Shown piece by piece: positions 1 to 10,440 of a stretch of 64,000 bases of DNA. Position 1 is the stretch's first letter. Each line of letters starts with the position of its first letter. The translations under genes and the position numbers were made by a program. The DNA comes from Gracilaria gracilis (taxonomy: Eukaryota; Rhodophyta; Florideophyceae; Gracilariales; Gracilariaceae). The notes below the pieces were generated by a model. That model saw only the letters and a list, made by a program, of their open reading frames with translations. It was not told the origin of the DNA and made no database searches. Location: the NCBI GenBank assembly GCA_030374805.1, contig JARGSG010000203.1, positions 706,734 to 770,733 on the forward strand, in the 5' to 3' direction.

Positions 1-240
1 CATAACATAGAGAACAACAACCAAAGTAGAGTTCCACATTTGTTTTCTTGGGTACGTGAAAATCGGCGTTGGTTGTAGATGTACTATCGTTTTTCCCTGA
101 AAGATACCGCCATGAATAAAATTCTTAAATAGCTAGAATGTCCATCAAAGTGCTAAAAAAATGTGCGAAACGCAAGAAGTGTTATGTCAGGAATCGGCAA
201 AAACCTCGAACACTTTCAATCCTTCCCAGGTCATTTGGCG

Positions 241-2584
241 TTTGTCAATATTGGTAATGAACAGATACATGCCTGTCGTATATGTGGTGTGCCGAGGCAG
301 TAAACAACGGAAAGGTTCAAATCAACGTTTTCCTATATTTCTCGTCTTGCAAGATTACAGGCAATGTTTTCTTGTCCAATGATTTGCGAAGATCTATACA
401 GATATAGACGAGACCGAATTCTGGAATCAAACCATTTACTTCGTGACTAATTTGATAAGATGGGGTACAAAAAGCTGGTAGAAATTATAGGGATCATGGC
501 CTTGAATGGAAAGTATGCTTTTCAGCCTCAACGGATGGATTCTCGGTTTTCAAAAACAAAAGATATACTGCATGGGCTCTAGTGGCAACCAACTTCAATC
601 TGTCCCTGTATTTCCGCTCTATGCCTCAGAATGGTATCTCTCTTGCATCCATACCGGAACCAAACCAGCCCAAAGACCTCTAATCATACCTGAGACCCTT
701 TACCAGGGAACTAAAATCCACCTTCACAGAAGAATGCGTGATTTACAAGTTTATAGATGGAGTGAAAAGAAAGGTTCGAGTGCACCTATTAGCGTTTGGA
801 TGTGATCGGCAAGCAATATCCAAAGTATCCGTTTTGAAGGGGAACAATTCAATTCTTCCATGCCGAGAATGATTTATTCGAAGAGTATGCACCACTCACT
901 ACAACTGCCCTTCTAGAATCCTGCCTAGTATAGGATCTAGTACATTGCAGGTGTTATACGATTGGAAGAGTCTCCCAAAGAGAACTGCGGACACAATGTC
1001 GAGATTTGGGCATAACTCAACACGATCTCTGGTTCTGCGAGGGCAGATCTGTAAAGGTCGACGGGGAAAGGAAAATTGCGTAATTTTCAAAATGCCTTAC
1101 ATTCTCCCATATCATTCATTTTCACCTGATGTCATGCACCTATTCTACAACATACAGAGAGAGCTTTTGGGTGTAATGATTAGCGATCTGGGTGATACAT
1201 TTTCCTTATCTGCGCAACATATACAGACTATGGATGAAGACCTGGAACGTCGGGGGCTTGGAATATCTAGTCAGATGCCCCCAAGTCCAAGACCGCTTAG
1301 TAAGTACCGGGATTGGAAGGCTGCAGAACACAAATGATTCTCTCTCTCTTACTCTACTATACTATTCGAGGGATTTATACCATCTACATATGTCGTTGGA
1401 TTGGTGATGTTTTAAGAGATTGTGGATCTGACGACAAGCAATCAGATAACGACTGGAGGGATATCTCGAGTCCGAAACTTGTACATCAACTCTTTTGAAC
1501 ATTATGAGCAGAACTATTTTTGCTTTCGAAAAGACCGTGTTTTTATGTGCAAACCCCTCTTTCACATCCTTTTACACTTGTCGGAATATTTGGAGATGTA
1601 TGGACCACTTATTGGGTTCTCGCAGTTCTGCATATAAAAAGACATTGGATGGATTATTGAAATGCTACATGAACGACACGGTGCACCGGAATCAACGTTT
1701 CAAGGGGCTGTGTTTCGAGAACCTTGGAAGCTATTGACCCGAAGACCATCCATAGAAAGAGATTTCTTTTTGTGATGCGGCCTCTCACGGGGGTCAGCGG
1801 CTTCTCGGTCCCAAGAGAAGAATGTCTCCTGATGGAATGCGAGATGGAGGAAGGAGACTTAAACCATTGGCTAAGAGCTACTTTCGCGGGAAGTGTATGG
1901 ATAGGAGTGAAGAGACCACTGAGGAAATTGTGAAAGGTGTCAATACCTGTACGTTCTGGGCCCTAGTTTGTTTCCCCGTACGTTCGAAGACTAAGACAGC
2001 TTTCGTAGTACTAAACCTTGGCGGGGGAACCATCAGGAAATCAGAGAACAGGGCGTCTCACTTTTTGGAAATGGAAATGGACGACAATGATACTTCTTCT
2101 GACATCTACTGTGGAAGGGTTCTACGTTTACTCCATTTCGATTCCTCAAATCCTGGTGCACAATACTTCAAGACTCTAAGGACATGGCATCAGCATCACG
2201 TAGTGGCTGTATTTGACTGGGCGCAAAAACTACGTGCTGGGATGGAGGGACAAGTGTTCTATAACGGGAGAGCTTCAATGATTTTTGTGAATTCAAATAC
2301 CGAAGATATATCATTTTTGCGGCGCCTGATTGGTGTTCTTGAGCACTTTGTACCAAGGGCAGGAAGTGTGAAACGTCTTGGAGATAAATACATCCAGAGG
2401 CCTCGTGAGAACTTATTTCATCGACAATCATGCTAGAGGTGAAAGAATTCTAGCTGTTAATAATTTGTCCCCAGATAGAGTCAATCGGAAATTGGGAGGT
2501 AATATGCAATATTCTGATGATGGAGATGAAGCTCAGAACTCTTGTATTGGTGATAGCATATACATGTATGAGAATATGTGGTAA
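241..2584 (+). pseudogene. Tnp2-like (CACTA/EnSpm) DNA transposase remnant
   Basis: A decayed transposase readable only by hopping between the three forward frames. In order I see: an FSYISRLARLQAMF block near 320-365, matching the FxYIPLxPRLxAMF signature of Tnp2 transposases; a DGFSVFKNKRYTAWALVAT block near 527-585 followed by IPEPNQPKDL and a PFTRELKSTF block (the family's DGFxxF ... IPGPKxPKDxxSFLxPLxxEL region); a YHSFSPDVMHL block near 1110-1140 (the DxMH motif); RDWKAAEHK, then an in-frame stop and a Phe/Ser/Thr-rich continuation (1307-1410); and HILLHLSEYLEMYGPL near 1565-1615, equivalent to HxLLHxPExIxxxGP. A 204-aa ORF (1822-2436) probably continues the C-terminal part. Many stops and frameshifts show it is dead. 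Family knowledge: these enzymes cut and paste CACTA elements. No terminal inverted repeats were found. Confidence 0.7.
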
Positions 2585-3064
2585 TATGAGGGTACACACC
2601 CAGACAAGGGGGTTGATTGAAATAAATGTGGCTCACAGATCCTATTTAACATCGCTCTCTACAAGTAATCGTTTCTCAAGGCGTCCATCGGGATCGTTTT
2701 AGAGTGTCTTTGTTCTTCAAAGCCAGCACAGAGCGCAAGTGGTCAATTGTTCCTTCCACTCTCACTCGTCTCTCATATCCTGTATGTTTGCGTTCAGGAA
2801 ATTGGTGCTCACCGCCTTTCTATCTTTGCCTCTCACAGAATTAGTGGCCACGACTTGTGGTTATTCAAAGACCAAAAACAATGTTGAAAATCTGTTTTAC
2901 GCTTCACGAGACAGAAGGATGCTTTGAGAAAACCGAACACCAATTTGGTGCTAATCTAAACATCGAAATATTTAGATTGATCACCGCACATTTCTATTCG
3001 CAATGATTCTACCGTATATGTTTTCGGAACCCTGTTTTTAAGAGTTTCATGAACAATTCCTGCA
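2585..3064. other. No gene seen
   Basis: Only short ORFs without recognisable motifs. The stretch lies between the Tnp2 remnant and the young copia insertion and may contain more of the dead DNA transposon. Confidence 0.5.
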
Positions 3065-3069
3065 GCGAG

Positions 3070-3453
3070 AATGTAAAGTCGGGTACAAGAGGTTGGATTG
3101 GTTGAAACAGAGTTTATTGTTCGTTGTTTCCGGGCTGTGAGTACCGGGGTCTTGTCTGTCTGCTTGAGTAGGAATGCAAGAGAACTGTACTGAGTTGTCT
3201 TCTTAAATACCCTTTGCGCACGCTCTGGCGTAATGCAAGTAGTCTTGCAACGCACACGTAATCGTTGCTACGTAATGCCTCTCCGTCTCTCCTAGTACGT
3301 CTGATATTATTCTGCAAAGTGCAAGTATCCAATGCAACTCTCCTAGACCATTGCACTAGACTTATGCATCGTGCAAACATTAATGCAAGTATTTCGCTTT
3401 GCATTGCAAATGCAAATGCACTGCAAATGCACAATCAATGCTTGCATTCCATT
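3070..3453 (-). repeat. 3' LTR of copia A
   Basis: Direct repeat of 8040-8423. One substitution is visible, at 3280 versus 8250, and it turns Glu into Val in a non-coding shadow frame. The adjoining sequence on the coding side, GAGAAAGAATTAG, is purine-rich and may be the polypurine tract. Confidence 0.93.
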
Positions 3454-3475
3454 CTAATTCTTTCTCGAAACCATT

Positions 3476-5062
3476 CTAACCGGTTGACTTGTTAGAACTG
3501 TTTGAGAGTGCTCCTCGAAGATCTAGAGATATTTTTCCGTCGTACAACATCAATTCCAACGGTTGTGTCAAAGGACTGTCTGTCTTTGTCAACGGGTCTG
3601 CGTAGTTCAATTTTCCAGGAAACCATATCATTCGGTCGACGTTATTGGTCTCATACTCATATCTGATGACACTTACATCTCCCCTAATCGATCGATCGGT
3701 GGCGTTCCTGCAAGTCGATAGGAGGTTCCATACAAGTCCTTCGAGTCCACTACAACCCAAAGAGGTACAGGTATGCCAAGTAAAATCTGAAAGGGCCCTT
3801 AGCAAGAACCTTTCCTTCATCGATGGCTTCACCTGCTGCCAAAGTTTCGGCAGAACCAATTGGACTTAACCGGTCTACGAGATTTGTGTGAACTCCATCC
3901 AATGATATGAATGATAGAATCCTGCGATAGCTTCCCAAACAGAAGTCCAGCAACATAGCCAAGTTGTCCATAGTCCTTCTGATCGGCTGGCATCCGAGAA
4001 CATCACAACAGAAACTTCACATTTCTGGACATCGCAAGGTCTGTTGAACATCACTGAGGTCCCTTTTCTCTTCAACGCTCTCAAAGGGTTGATTTGTGTA
4101 AGCAAGTCCTTTACAGTCGGTGATGGACCCTTTTGTTGCAAGTAGCTTGCCACGAAGGCGCAAAATGGCGATGCAGCGACTCCAAGCCATCCTAGGCAAC
4201 TGTTGAGCGATCGAAAGGCAGATGATTCGGATACTGTTAAGTTGACTGTCTTGCTTCTTTCGCCGCGTTCGACTGATTGTGTAAGCTTCGTATCCCCTGC
4301 ATTTTCTCATCTCCATCGATACGAATGGTCATGTCTTCATACTGAGTGATCATTAATCCGTAAAAGTTGATTTGGCCTGGTCCATACACAATAGTACCAA
4401 GTTGGTAGTCTTCCTGTATCTTGTCGATGACCTGGGCCAATTTCTCGCGAGGTCCGGCGAAGAGAATATCGTCAACAACCTTGACTGCGGCGCTGCTCAT
4501 CTGGCTATCATACTTCTGGTAGAACAGTTGCGGCACATAAACGAGCTGTTGGTATCCGATTCTTCTTAAAACATCATCACTTAAACTGCTGCCACTTTGC
4601 TCCGGCATTAACAAGGCCATACGCGGCTGAAAGAAGGAGCCAGTAGTGTTGATTACGCGTATTGCATTCACGCGGCGGGTATTACATATACATCTCGTAA
4701 GGCTTCCGTTTGCAGAAAAAGCACTCTTGAAATCAATTTTTGCCACTGTCCATCGATTGACTGCCGGCAACGAAAGCAAAATTCTGATTCCAACGGGAGG
4801 ACATGTTGCAGAATCGGTCTTCCAAACTGTCTTTGCGTTGGTCTTTGTTACCATGGACTGCAATCCGGGCCTTCAGGGTCAATGAGTTGTCATCACAACG
4901 TTTCACCTTGTACAGCACATGGCTGGTGACTACGTTGGCAGTTTTTGGGGTACTTTGGAAACTGGTACCTCTCTCACGACCTTCTTAAATGACAGCGCTT
5001 CCTTCTCATACGCGTCCTGGGTTGCATACGGGGGGAGTCCTTGGGCTTGGTGCAACATGAAC
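3476..5062 (-). pseudogene. copia A reverse transcriptase and RNase H, broken
   Basis: All parts are present but spread over the three minus frames. KARIAVHGNKDQRKD (about 4830-4870) and KIDFKSAFSANG (about 4700-4740) give the reverse transcriptase N-terminal part. KVVDDILFAGP (about 4455-4490) is the catalytic box, with VVDD in place of YVDD. VVMFSDAS (about 4000) opens RNase H, and MIWFPGKLNYADPLTK (about 3585-3635) is its C-terminal W.P...N.AD.LTK signature. Five or more frame changes are needed to read it through. The decay contrasts with the near-identical LTRs. Confidence 0.8.
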
Positions 5063-5926
5063 TCATTTGAACCGAAAGCCTGGAAAGTACTCACCGATTA
5101 GTTCCTTCTCCGAGCTCCGGAGTTCTTGTCCAGGTGACAACTGCACCTCTGCTGCTTCAATCGTATCCTGAACTCGCTCAGGTGCTGTGGCGTTGTCGAT
5201 GGTGTCCGCGGTTGCTGTCGTGGTGACGTAATTCCATACTTCGTCTCGCAGATTTAACTTCTCTTTGTCGCCATCAGTGTAATGTACATGATGCTTATCA
5301 GCGTCTTCGTCATACTTGTGGACTGTCCCTGCATAGAACGTTTTGTCCATGGGCCAATAAACTTCAATATGGTCTCCAACCTTCGGCATGATGGGTCCCG
5401 TTTGACCCATGTCATCTTCGGTGTCCTCGCGGTTGGTGGTTGTCGTTTGTACTAGTTGATGTCGAACTACTTCATCACTCTCGCCCGATTTATCTTCCAA
5501 TCCGTGAAGAGAATCATCCAAATTCCTGTCAAGTTCGTCCATTGCATCTCGCACAGCAGCTGCTAGCTCGTTGTCATGAATTGCGGGTCGAACATCTTCG
5601 ATTGCTGCATTTATCTTCTTTCCATTTGCTCCAGGAACGGTAACAGTACCACTTTCACGTTGAAATGTAAGTATAGGCTTGTTCTGGGACCATTTTCCTC
5701 TCTTCTCGTGTTGCTTTTTGATGTATATCTGTACCAAATCTCCTACGGTTACTGGGGGTTCTTCGAACGTCCTGGACCTAAGGATTAAAGTCAGCTTACG
5801 CTTGGCCAAGAGAGTTTGGTGTGCATCGACAAGTTTCCTGGGGCAGCAGCCTTGGCAGGCCGCCATTCTCGATTGGTCTCGCATATCCTTTTGCCAACTC
5901 GTGCGCGGATAGGACGTCGTTTCCAT
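5063..5926 (-). CDS. copia A integrase C-terminal region with Tudor-like module (frameshifted)
   Basis: This 287-codon frame overlaps the end of the previous one. The join looks like a single frameshift within 5850-5870, since integrase text (LLAKRKLTLILRSRTFEEPP) continues here. Residues 56-110 resemble the integrase GKPF-type C-terminal domain (VGDLVQIYIKK ... RGKW ... ILTFQ). After an acidic, Asp/Glu-rich linker, residues 183-233 (plus strand 5228-5380) read VGDHIEVYWPMDKTFYAG ... HYTDGDKEKLNL, matching the Tudor pattern V.VWWP.D..FY.G.V..YD....H.V.Y.DG..E.L.L. Tudor modules in host proteins bind methylated histone or arginine ligands. A targeting role for integration is inference. The ATG given is internal, so the start is not a true translation start. 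Confidence 0.75.
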   Translation of the reverse strand: METTSYPRTSWQKDMRDQSRMAACQGCCPRKLVDAHQTLLAKRKLTLILRSRTFEEPPVTVGDLVQIYIKKQHEKRGKWSQNKPILTFQRESGTVTVPGANGKKINAAIEDVRPAIHDNELAAAVRDAMDELDRNLDDSLHGLEDKSGESDEVVRHQLVQTTTTNREDTEDDMGQTGPIMPKVGDHIEVYWPMDKTFYAGTVHKYDEDADKHHVHYTDGDKEKLNLRDEVWNYVTTTATADTIDNATAPERVQDTIEAAEVQLSPGQELRSSEKELIGEYFPGFRFK

Positions 5927-8036
5927 AAAGATCGTTGGTTATCCTGATAGCCTGTTGCACAAAAAGAGAGCTTCTCCAATCAGTGGCTTCTACGTTTGAA
6001 GCCTCCTTCAGACGCAGGAAAACGTCTCTGATTATGCGATGCTTGGATTCGAGAACGTTCTTGTTGTGTCTACGGGCGGGTAGGGGTCTGACTTCAATTC
6101 CCCGCTCACTCAGATAGTCGTTAAATATGGTATTGTTGAAGGCTTGGTCGTACGCAACCACATCAGGTTCCCAAAATGGTGTTAACCAATGTGCGTCGAA
6201 GATCAATATGGCGTTTCGCATGGACGTATCTTCCACCTCCGCTCCGACTGAGTATCGCGATACGGAATCCATGATGTTCATTACCACATGTTGATGCAAG
6301 AACAGATGATCGACACACACGACCTCGTTGAACGATCTCGTCATTGAGCTTAGCGATACTTTTCTGGAGGCTTTGGGTGTCGCTGTTGCTTTGCAGGCGG
6401 TACAGTCTTCCAAAGCAGTCTGCAAATACTTGTCCACTTGTGCGTTCCAAACTTCATTCCTTTCCAAAAGAATTTTGATATCCGAGTAGTTTGAGTGACC
6501 ACAGACATGTTTGTGCACCTTATCCACGATCTTTTTTAGATCCTTCCATGGTCTATCAGAGGTATCACCATCCAGATGAGCCGTTGCGCAAAACAACGCA
6601 GTCTCGTGTTCGGCTGTAAGTTCGGGTTCGTGGAAACTGAACACTGCGTATGGAATGTAGGTGTGCAAATCTTTGTCCACCAAAGTGATGTGGCCTTGTC
6701 CCTGGTCATCTTCATCGGGAGGGAGTTTCAGGACATTCTGGTTGACGCGAAGAATGTCACAATAATTGGTGACGTTTCGCCCAACAACCCACTGGGAGGA
6801 TCCGTCGATTACCAAGTGTCGAATATGCACAGTTCTTCCTTCGTCCGTCTTCGCCTTCAGCATCACTGAACCAAGGATCTTCCTTGCCGGGCTTTTGTGT
6901 TCGCCCTTTCCATATTGCCAATACGGTCTGTCGGCAACCGCCTCTGGTATTTCATCGAGGCTTCCATTCCAATCAGGGCAAACAAATTTTGCAATCAGCT
7001 TGAGCTCAACTTGTCCAATACCACTGTATGGTGCTGCGTTGTCGAGGAGCGGTCCTACGAAATCTTCAACTACCGTTGAATTCATTGCACGTAGATGTCC
7101 CATGTTAAAAGTTAAAACGTTGTTCTTTTCTTTGCTTCCGTTGACCGGGGCATCTAATGCCTTGAATCCTGGTTTCAGCGAACCATCTCGGTTGTGATCC
7201 AGATACCAATGTCCATACTTCCGACACTTCTTGCACTGCGTTCTTCCCTTCAATTCGGCGATCTGCTCAGGGGTCTTGTGCTGGTTCTGATTTCCGATAG
7301 TTCTCTCTCGAGTACCTCTACTGTTGCTCCTTCGATACGTGTTCTGCGCCGAGTTTGCTGAAAGAGTGTTCGACGACTGTTCCCTTCCAGAATTCTTCAT
7401 CTTGTCGCACTGCCTGAGTACGGAAGCGATCGATGAGTACGACACCGCCTTCAAATAGTCATTTGTAGTAGATGTCGGAGTGAGACTCGCTTCACGTGGA
7501 GCACCATTTGCTAAAACGGACACTCTTTGGTTGTTATCGACATCTGAATTTGCGAGTAAAGCGAAAGCCACAAGCGCATCTGACAGCTTTGCTTCGGGAC
7601 CATGGGCGTTGAGTCTTGAAACTTGCGCTTGGAACCTGGATTCAAAATTCTTAAAGCTTTCGTTGTGGTATCGCTTCGTGTTCAACAGTGAAAGGAAATC
7701 CTGAAAGACATCCGACACTACGGCGAGTGGATCTCTTTTGTACAATGCTTCCACAATTGCATCCACACCCTTCACTGATTTGACTGTTTCCTCTGGAATT
7801 GCCTTGCAGAGGTCCTTTGCACGTCCGTACAGTTGTGATTGCAGCATTATTCCACGAGCTTCTTTTGGAATCTTGTTACTGTTCGAGTCCGCCAGCGTGT
7901 CGTGAAAAGCTTGCCATAGCGAAACGGCGTCCGCATATTCTTCCTGGTTTCCACGTCCATCATTCCACGGAACGGTTCTGATATCCCATGAAAAACGGGG
8001 CCTCGACGGCAGATGGTTCGAGCTTTCTGGGCCCAT
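5796..8036 (-). CDS. copia A Gag-protease-integrase polyprotein (open part)
   Basis: An open frame of 746 codons from the ATG inside the primer site; the frame also runs back into the LTR, but translation there is unlikely. N-terminal Gag contains an FKNFESRFQAQV segment. It is followed by a zinc knuckle CKKCRKYGHWYLDH, which is CX2CX4HX4H with His where Cys is usual. A protease-like LLDNAAPYSGIG follows. The integrase has a zinc-binding region (HKHVCGHSNY ... CTACKA) and catalytic acidic residues in VCVDHLF, VAYDQAF and VLESKH, with about 32 residues between the second Asp and the Glu. The frame runs off near 5870, where the natural continuation lies in another frame (see the next entry). 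The product would package RNA and integrate cDNA; how complete it is in this copy is uncertain. Confidence 0.85.
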   Translation of the reverse strand: MGPESSNHLPSRPRFSWDIRTVPWNDGRGNQEEYADAVSLWQAFHDTLADSNSNKIPKEARGIMLQSQLYGRAKDLCKAIPEETVKSVKGVDAIVEALYKRDPLAVVSDVFQDFLSLLNTKRYHNESFKNFESRFQAQVSRLNAHGPEAKLSDALVAFALLANSDVDNNQRVSVLANGAPREASLTPTSTTNDYLKAVSYSSIASVLRQCDKMKNSGREQSSNTLSANSAQNTYRRSNSRGTRERTIGNQNQHKTPEQIAELKGRTQCKKCRKYGHWYLDHNRDGSLKPGFKALDAPVNGSKEKNNVLTFNMGHLRAMNSTVVEDFVGPLLDNAAPYSGIGQVELKLIAKFVCPDWNGSLDEIPEAVADRPYWQYGKGEHKSPARKILGSVMLKAKTDEGRTVHIRHLVIDGSSQWVVGRNVTNYCDILRVNQNVLKLPPDEDDQGQGHITLVDKDLHTYIPYAVFSFHEPELTAEHETALFCATAHLDGDTSDRPWKDLKKIVDKVHKHVCGHSNYSDIKILLERNEVWNAQVDKYLQTALEDCTACKATATPKASRKVSLSSMTRSFNEVVCVDHLFLHQHVVMNIMDSVSRYSVGAEVEDTSMRNAILIFDAHWLTPFWEPDVVAYDQAFNNTIFNDYLSERGIEVRPLPARRHNKNVLESKHRIIRDVFLRLKEASNVEATDWRSSLFVQQAIRITNDLYGNDVLSAHELAKGYARPIENGGLPRLLPQETCRCTPNSLGQA

Positions 8037-8039
8037 AAC
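8026..8039 (-). promoter_or_regulatory. Primer-binding site for half-tRNA(iMet), containing the gag ATG
   Basis: The plus-strand stretch CTGGGCCCATAAC (8027-8039) equals the 5' anticodon arm and loop of eukaryotic initiator tRNA-Met, so the element RNA is complementary to it directly inside the 5' LTR. Drosophila copia is known to prime from a 5' fragment of initiator tRNA that ends in the anticodon loop, and this site fits that mode and not the usual 3'-acceptor priming. The complement of the CAU anticodon (plus 8034-8036) is the ATG that opens gag. Confidence 0.75.
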
Positions 8040-8423
8040 AATGTAAAGTCGGGTACAAGAGGTTGGATTGGTTGAAACAGAGTTTATTGTTCGTTGTTTC
8101 CGGGCTGTGAGTACCGGGGTCTTGTCTGTCTGCTTGAGTAGGAATGCAAGAGAACTGTACTGAGTTGTCTTCTTAAATACCCTTTGCGCACGCTCTGGCG
8201 TAATGCAAGTAGTCTTGCAACGCACACGTAATCGTTGCTACGTAATGCCACTCCGTCTCTCCTAGTACGTCTGATATTATTCTGCAAAGTGCAAGTATCC
8301 AATGCAACTCTCCTAGACCATTGCACTAGACTTATGCATCGTGCAAACATTAATGCAAGTATTTCGCTTTGCATTGCAAATGCAAATGCACTGCAAATGC
8401 ACAATCAATGCTTGCATTCCATT
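8040..8423 (-). repeat. 5' LTR of copia A
   Basis: Matches 3070-3453 at 383 of 384 positions by eye. On the plus strand it starts AATGTAAAG and ends GCATTCCATT, so the ends form AATG/CATT with the canonical TG..CA pair two bases inside. The coding-side U3/R contains many TGCAAATGCA-type short repeats (plus strand 8369-8400). Confidence 0.93.
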
Positions 8424-8428
8424 GCGAG

Positions 8429-9525
8429 AGGATCTCCATGGCACTTTCCTTTAATTGTGAGAAATTTGCTGCGGAAACGGCATGGGAAAAATGTATCTGG
8501 CCGTTCTGGGCTCTATTTTCTCTCGTTCTTCGTACAGTTTGTGCTATACGTTACGGTGGTAGTGGCATCAGTGTGGAAATCGACTGTGATCTTTTGAAAG
8601 TCATCATAAGCCGAAAGTCTTGATTCGGGGCGCCAAAATGCTACGGGACTTGGCAATCACTCCTATTGAAGCATTTAGGGAAGTACTGGTCCCATGTAGG
8701 TCTTCCACCATATTTAACACGTAGGCATGCAAAGTTTTCAAGCCGATGATGGGGGTTGGAAAGTGCAGGAGGGTTACTTACTCGACCTAATTAGGGAGAA
8801 TGTGTGAAAGAGGTTCTGAACAAAATGGGGGTGGCCTGCAGTTTCCGATGGCAAACAGGTCTTTGGAGTGGAAAACCGTGAATGACCATGTGAACAGCAA
8901 CTTGAACAAGCCGCGGGTCCTTTATAAACGTAAAACTGTTAGATATATATGGTGAGGTGATGGCCAGGCGATGGGATGATCTCATATGATCATTGCGTAA
9001 TACCCCGCACTACCGGCCCACAAAGAAGAGTTTATGAAGTCGTAAAATACGGGTCGTATACGGGGATAAAATGGAGAAATGAACATCAAAATACGAGATG
9101 GACACAGGTTCTGGCAGAGGTGCAAATAGACATCGTTAGAGGTGTTCATTCTCGGCGCATATAGAGATAGGATAGAGCGAGTCTACTACACATGAACTGT
9201 AACAGAGAGTAACAGATTATCCCTTACCGGTCCACCTATAGTGGGAAGTGGCGGTACAGCAGTGCACTCTAATAAACTGGTGATATCCCAGCTATGATTC
9301 TACTAGGGTCTACGTCGGCGCACGACGGGCCTAGTTTGCGGATACTGAACTACAAGATGTCTTGTTTTCTTGGTGAATCATCTACAATGGCTTTCAAGTT
9401 TCCACCGACGAAAAAACTTGCGAAATATTAACAGTGCTGGTAGCTGGACATCAACTGTGTGCTTGCGGGCCTTGGTACCGCTACAAAGCACACTCGTCGA
9501 AAAGTTTTTCTCTCTTTCTCTCTCT
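8429..9525. other. No gene seen
   Basis: Unique-looking sequence between copia A and the 0.9-kb inverted-repeat element. ORFs are below 120 codons and lack motifs; the longest reading frames start inside the copia LTR. Confidence 0.5.
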
Positions 9526-10440
9526 GGGAGCTGCGGTAAATTCTACATTTGGCAAAATTGGAGCTAAGGAATAAGTGGTACTATTCGTGTTACATTATAT
9601 AGTACAGTATATTACTTTGCTCGGTTTACAGTCAGTTTTGTGACTTCACGCACTGTGACGCCCTACCAATTACTCGATTAAAAACTGTATTCAACATTAC
9701 ACTGACCAACTTCCTGCGCTGTAAGTATATGTGAATCTGCACGTCAGTGAAGCATTGTTCATTCCACCTTATCGCAAACTACTAGATAGCGCTAAGTAGC
9801 GCTACTTGGCGGTGATATCGAGGATTGGAACGCCGGTACAATATCTCAGTGAAGAAGTATGGGAAAAAGGTTGGCATACTTCGATGCAAACGCTCAAGGC
9901 ACATCAAAGTATGCTTTTAAGGTAGTTCACCAGTGCTGTTCAACAGAAAAACATGCGTACTAAGGAGCGCCAAATAGCGATATTTGCGCTATATAACGCG
10001 TCTAAATACGCATGTAGATTTCGTTTTTGGGATGTAGTTTGTATTTTTTTGGGCGTACTTCGATGTGCCTTCTACAGAGCTATGGAAGCACGCCATTATG
10101 TTTGGGTCGTTAGAAAAGATTGTAAATCTAGTAGAGTTCTGATATTTGACAATGCGGTAAGTGCGACACTTGCAACAATTAGCGCCAAGTGTCGAAGATG
10201 GCGATGATGTTGTCAGGGTATTACCAGATTTGCACTGCCTGCATTGCCTGCTTACAGTGAAACTACAAGGCTGAAATGGAACATCAACGATAAAACAGCG
10301 TTTTGCAAACAGCGTCACGCTTTGGATTTCTCGCCATGCCTAATTCCAGCGTATCAACTTGAATCTTATTAATTACTGTAGTGAACAAAACAATTATAAT
10401 GTGTCAACACTCTGTTAATCGTTAATTTCCCGCAGCTCCC
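9526..10440 (+). mobile_element. 0.9-kb inverted-repeat element (MITE-like), copy 1
   Basis: Starts GGGAGCTGCGGTAAATT and ends AATTTCCCGCAGCTCCC, so the termini are near-perfect inverted repeats of about 17 bp. A second copy, inverted and highly similar, lies at 47509-48422. It encodes no transposase. The only frame conserved in both copies is a minus-strand ORF of 109 codons here (9989-10318), starting MTLFAKRCFIVDV and containing CRQC and CCKC pairs, with no recognised family. Target duplications are not evident at this copy. Confidence 0.8.

Larger units (their letters stand above)
3065..8428 (-). mobile_element. Young Ty1/copia retrotransposon (copia A) with target-site duplication
   Basis: A complete LTR element on the minus strand, 3070-8423, flanked by the 5-bp duplication GCGAG at 3065-3069 and 8424-8428. 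The 384-bp LTRs differ at one position seen by eye (T at 3280, A at 8250), so insertion was recent. Internal order on the minus strand is gag, protease, integrase, reverse transcriptase, RNase H, which is the copia order. A primer site complementary to the anticodon arm of initiator tRNA-Met lies just inside the 5' LTR. Gag to most of integrase is one open frame, but the reverse transcriptase to RNase H part is broken by several frameshifts, so this copy probably cannot move by itself. A sequencing or assembly artefact in the pol half is an alternative. Confidence 0.93.

Noticed and set aside
9989-10318. ORF in the 0.9-kb element as a zinc-finger transposase
   Set aside because: CxxC pairs exist but spacing fits no finger I know, and there is no catalytic domain. 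Kept only as a finding.
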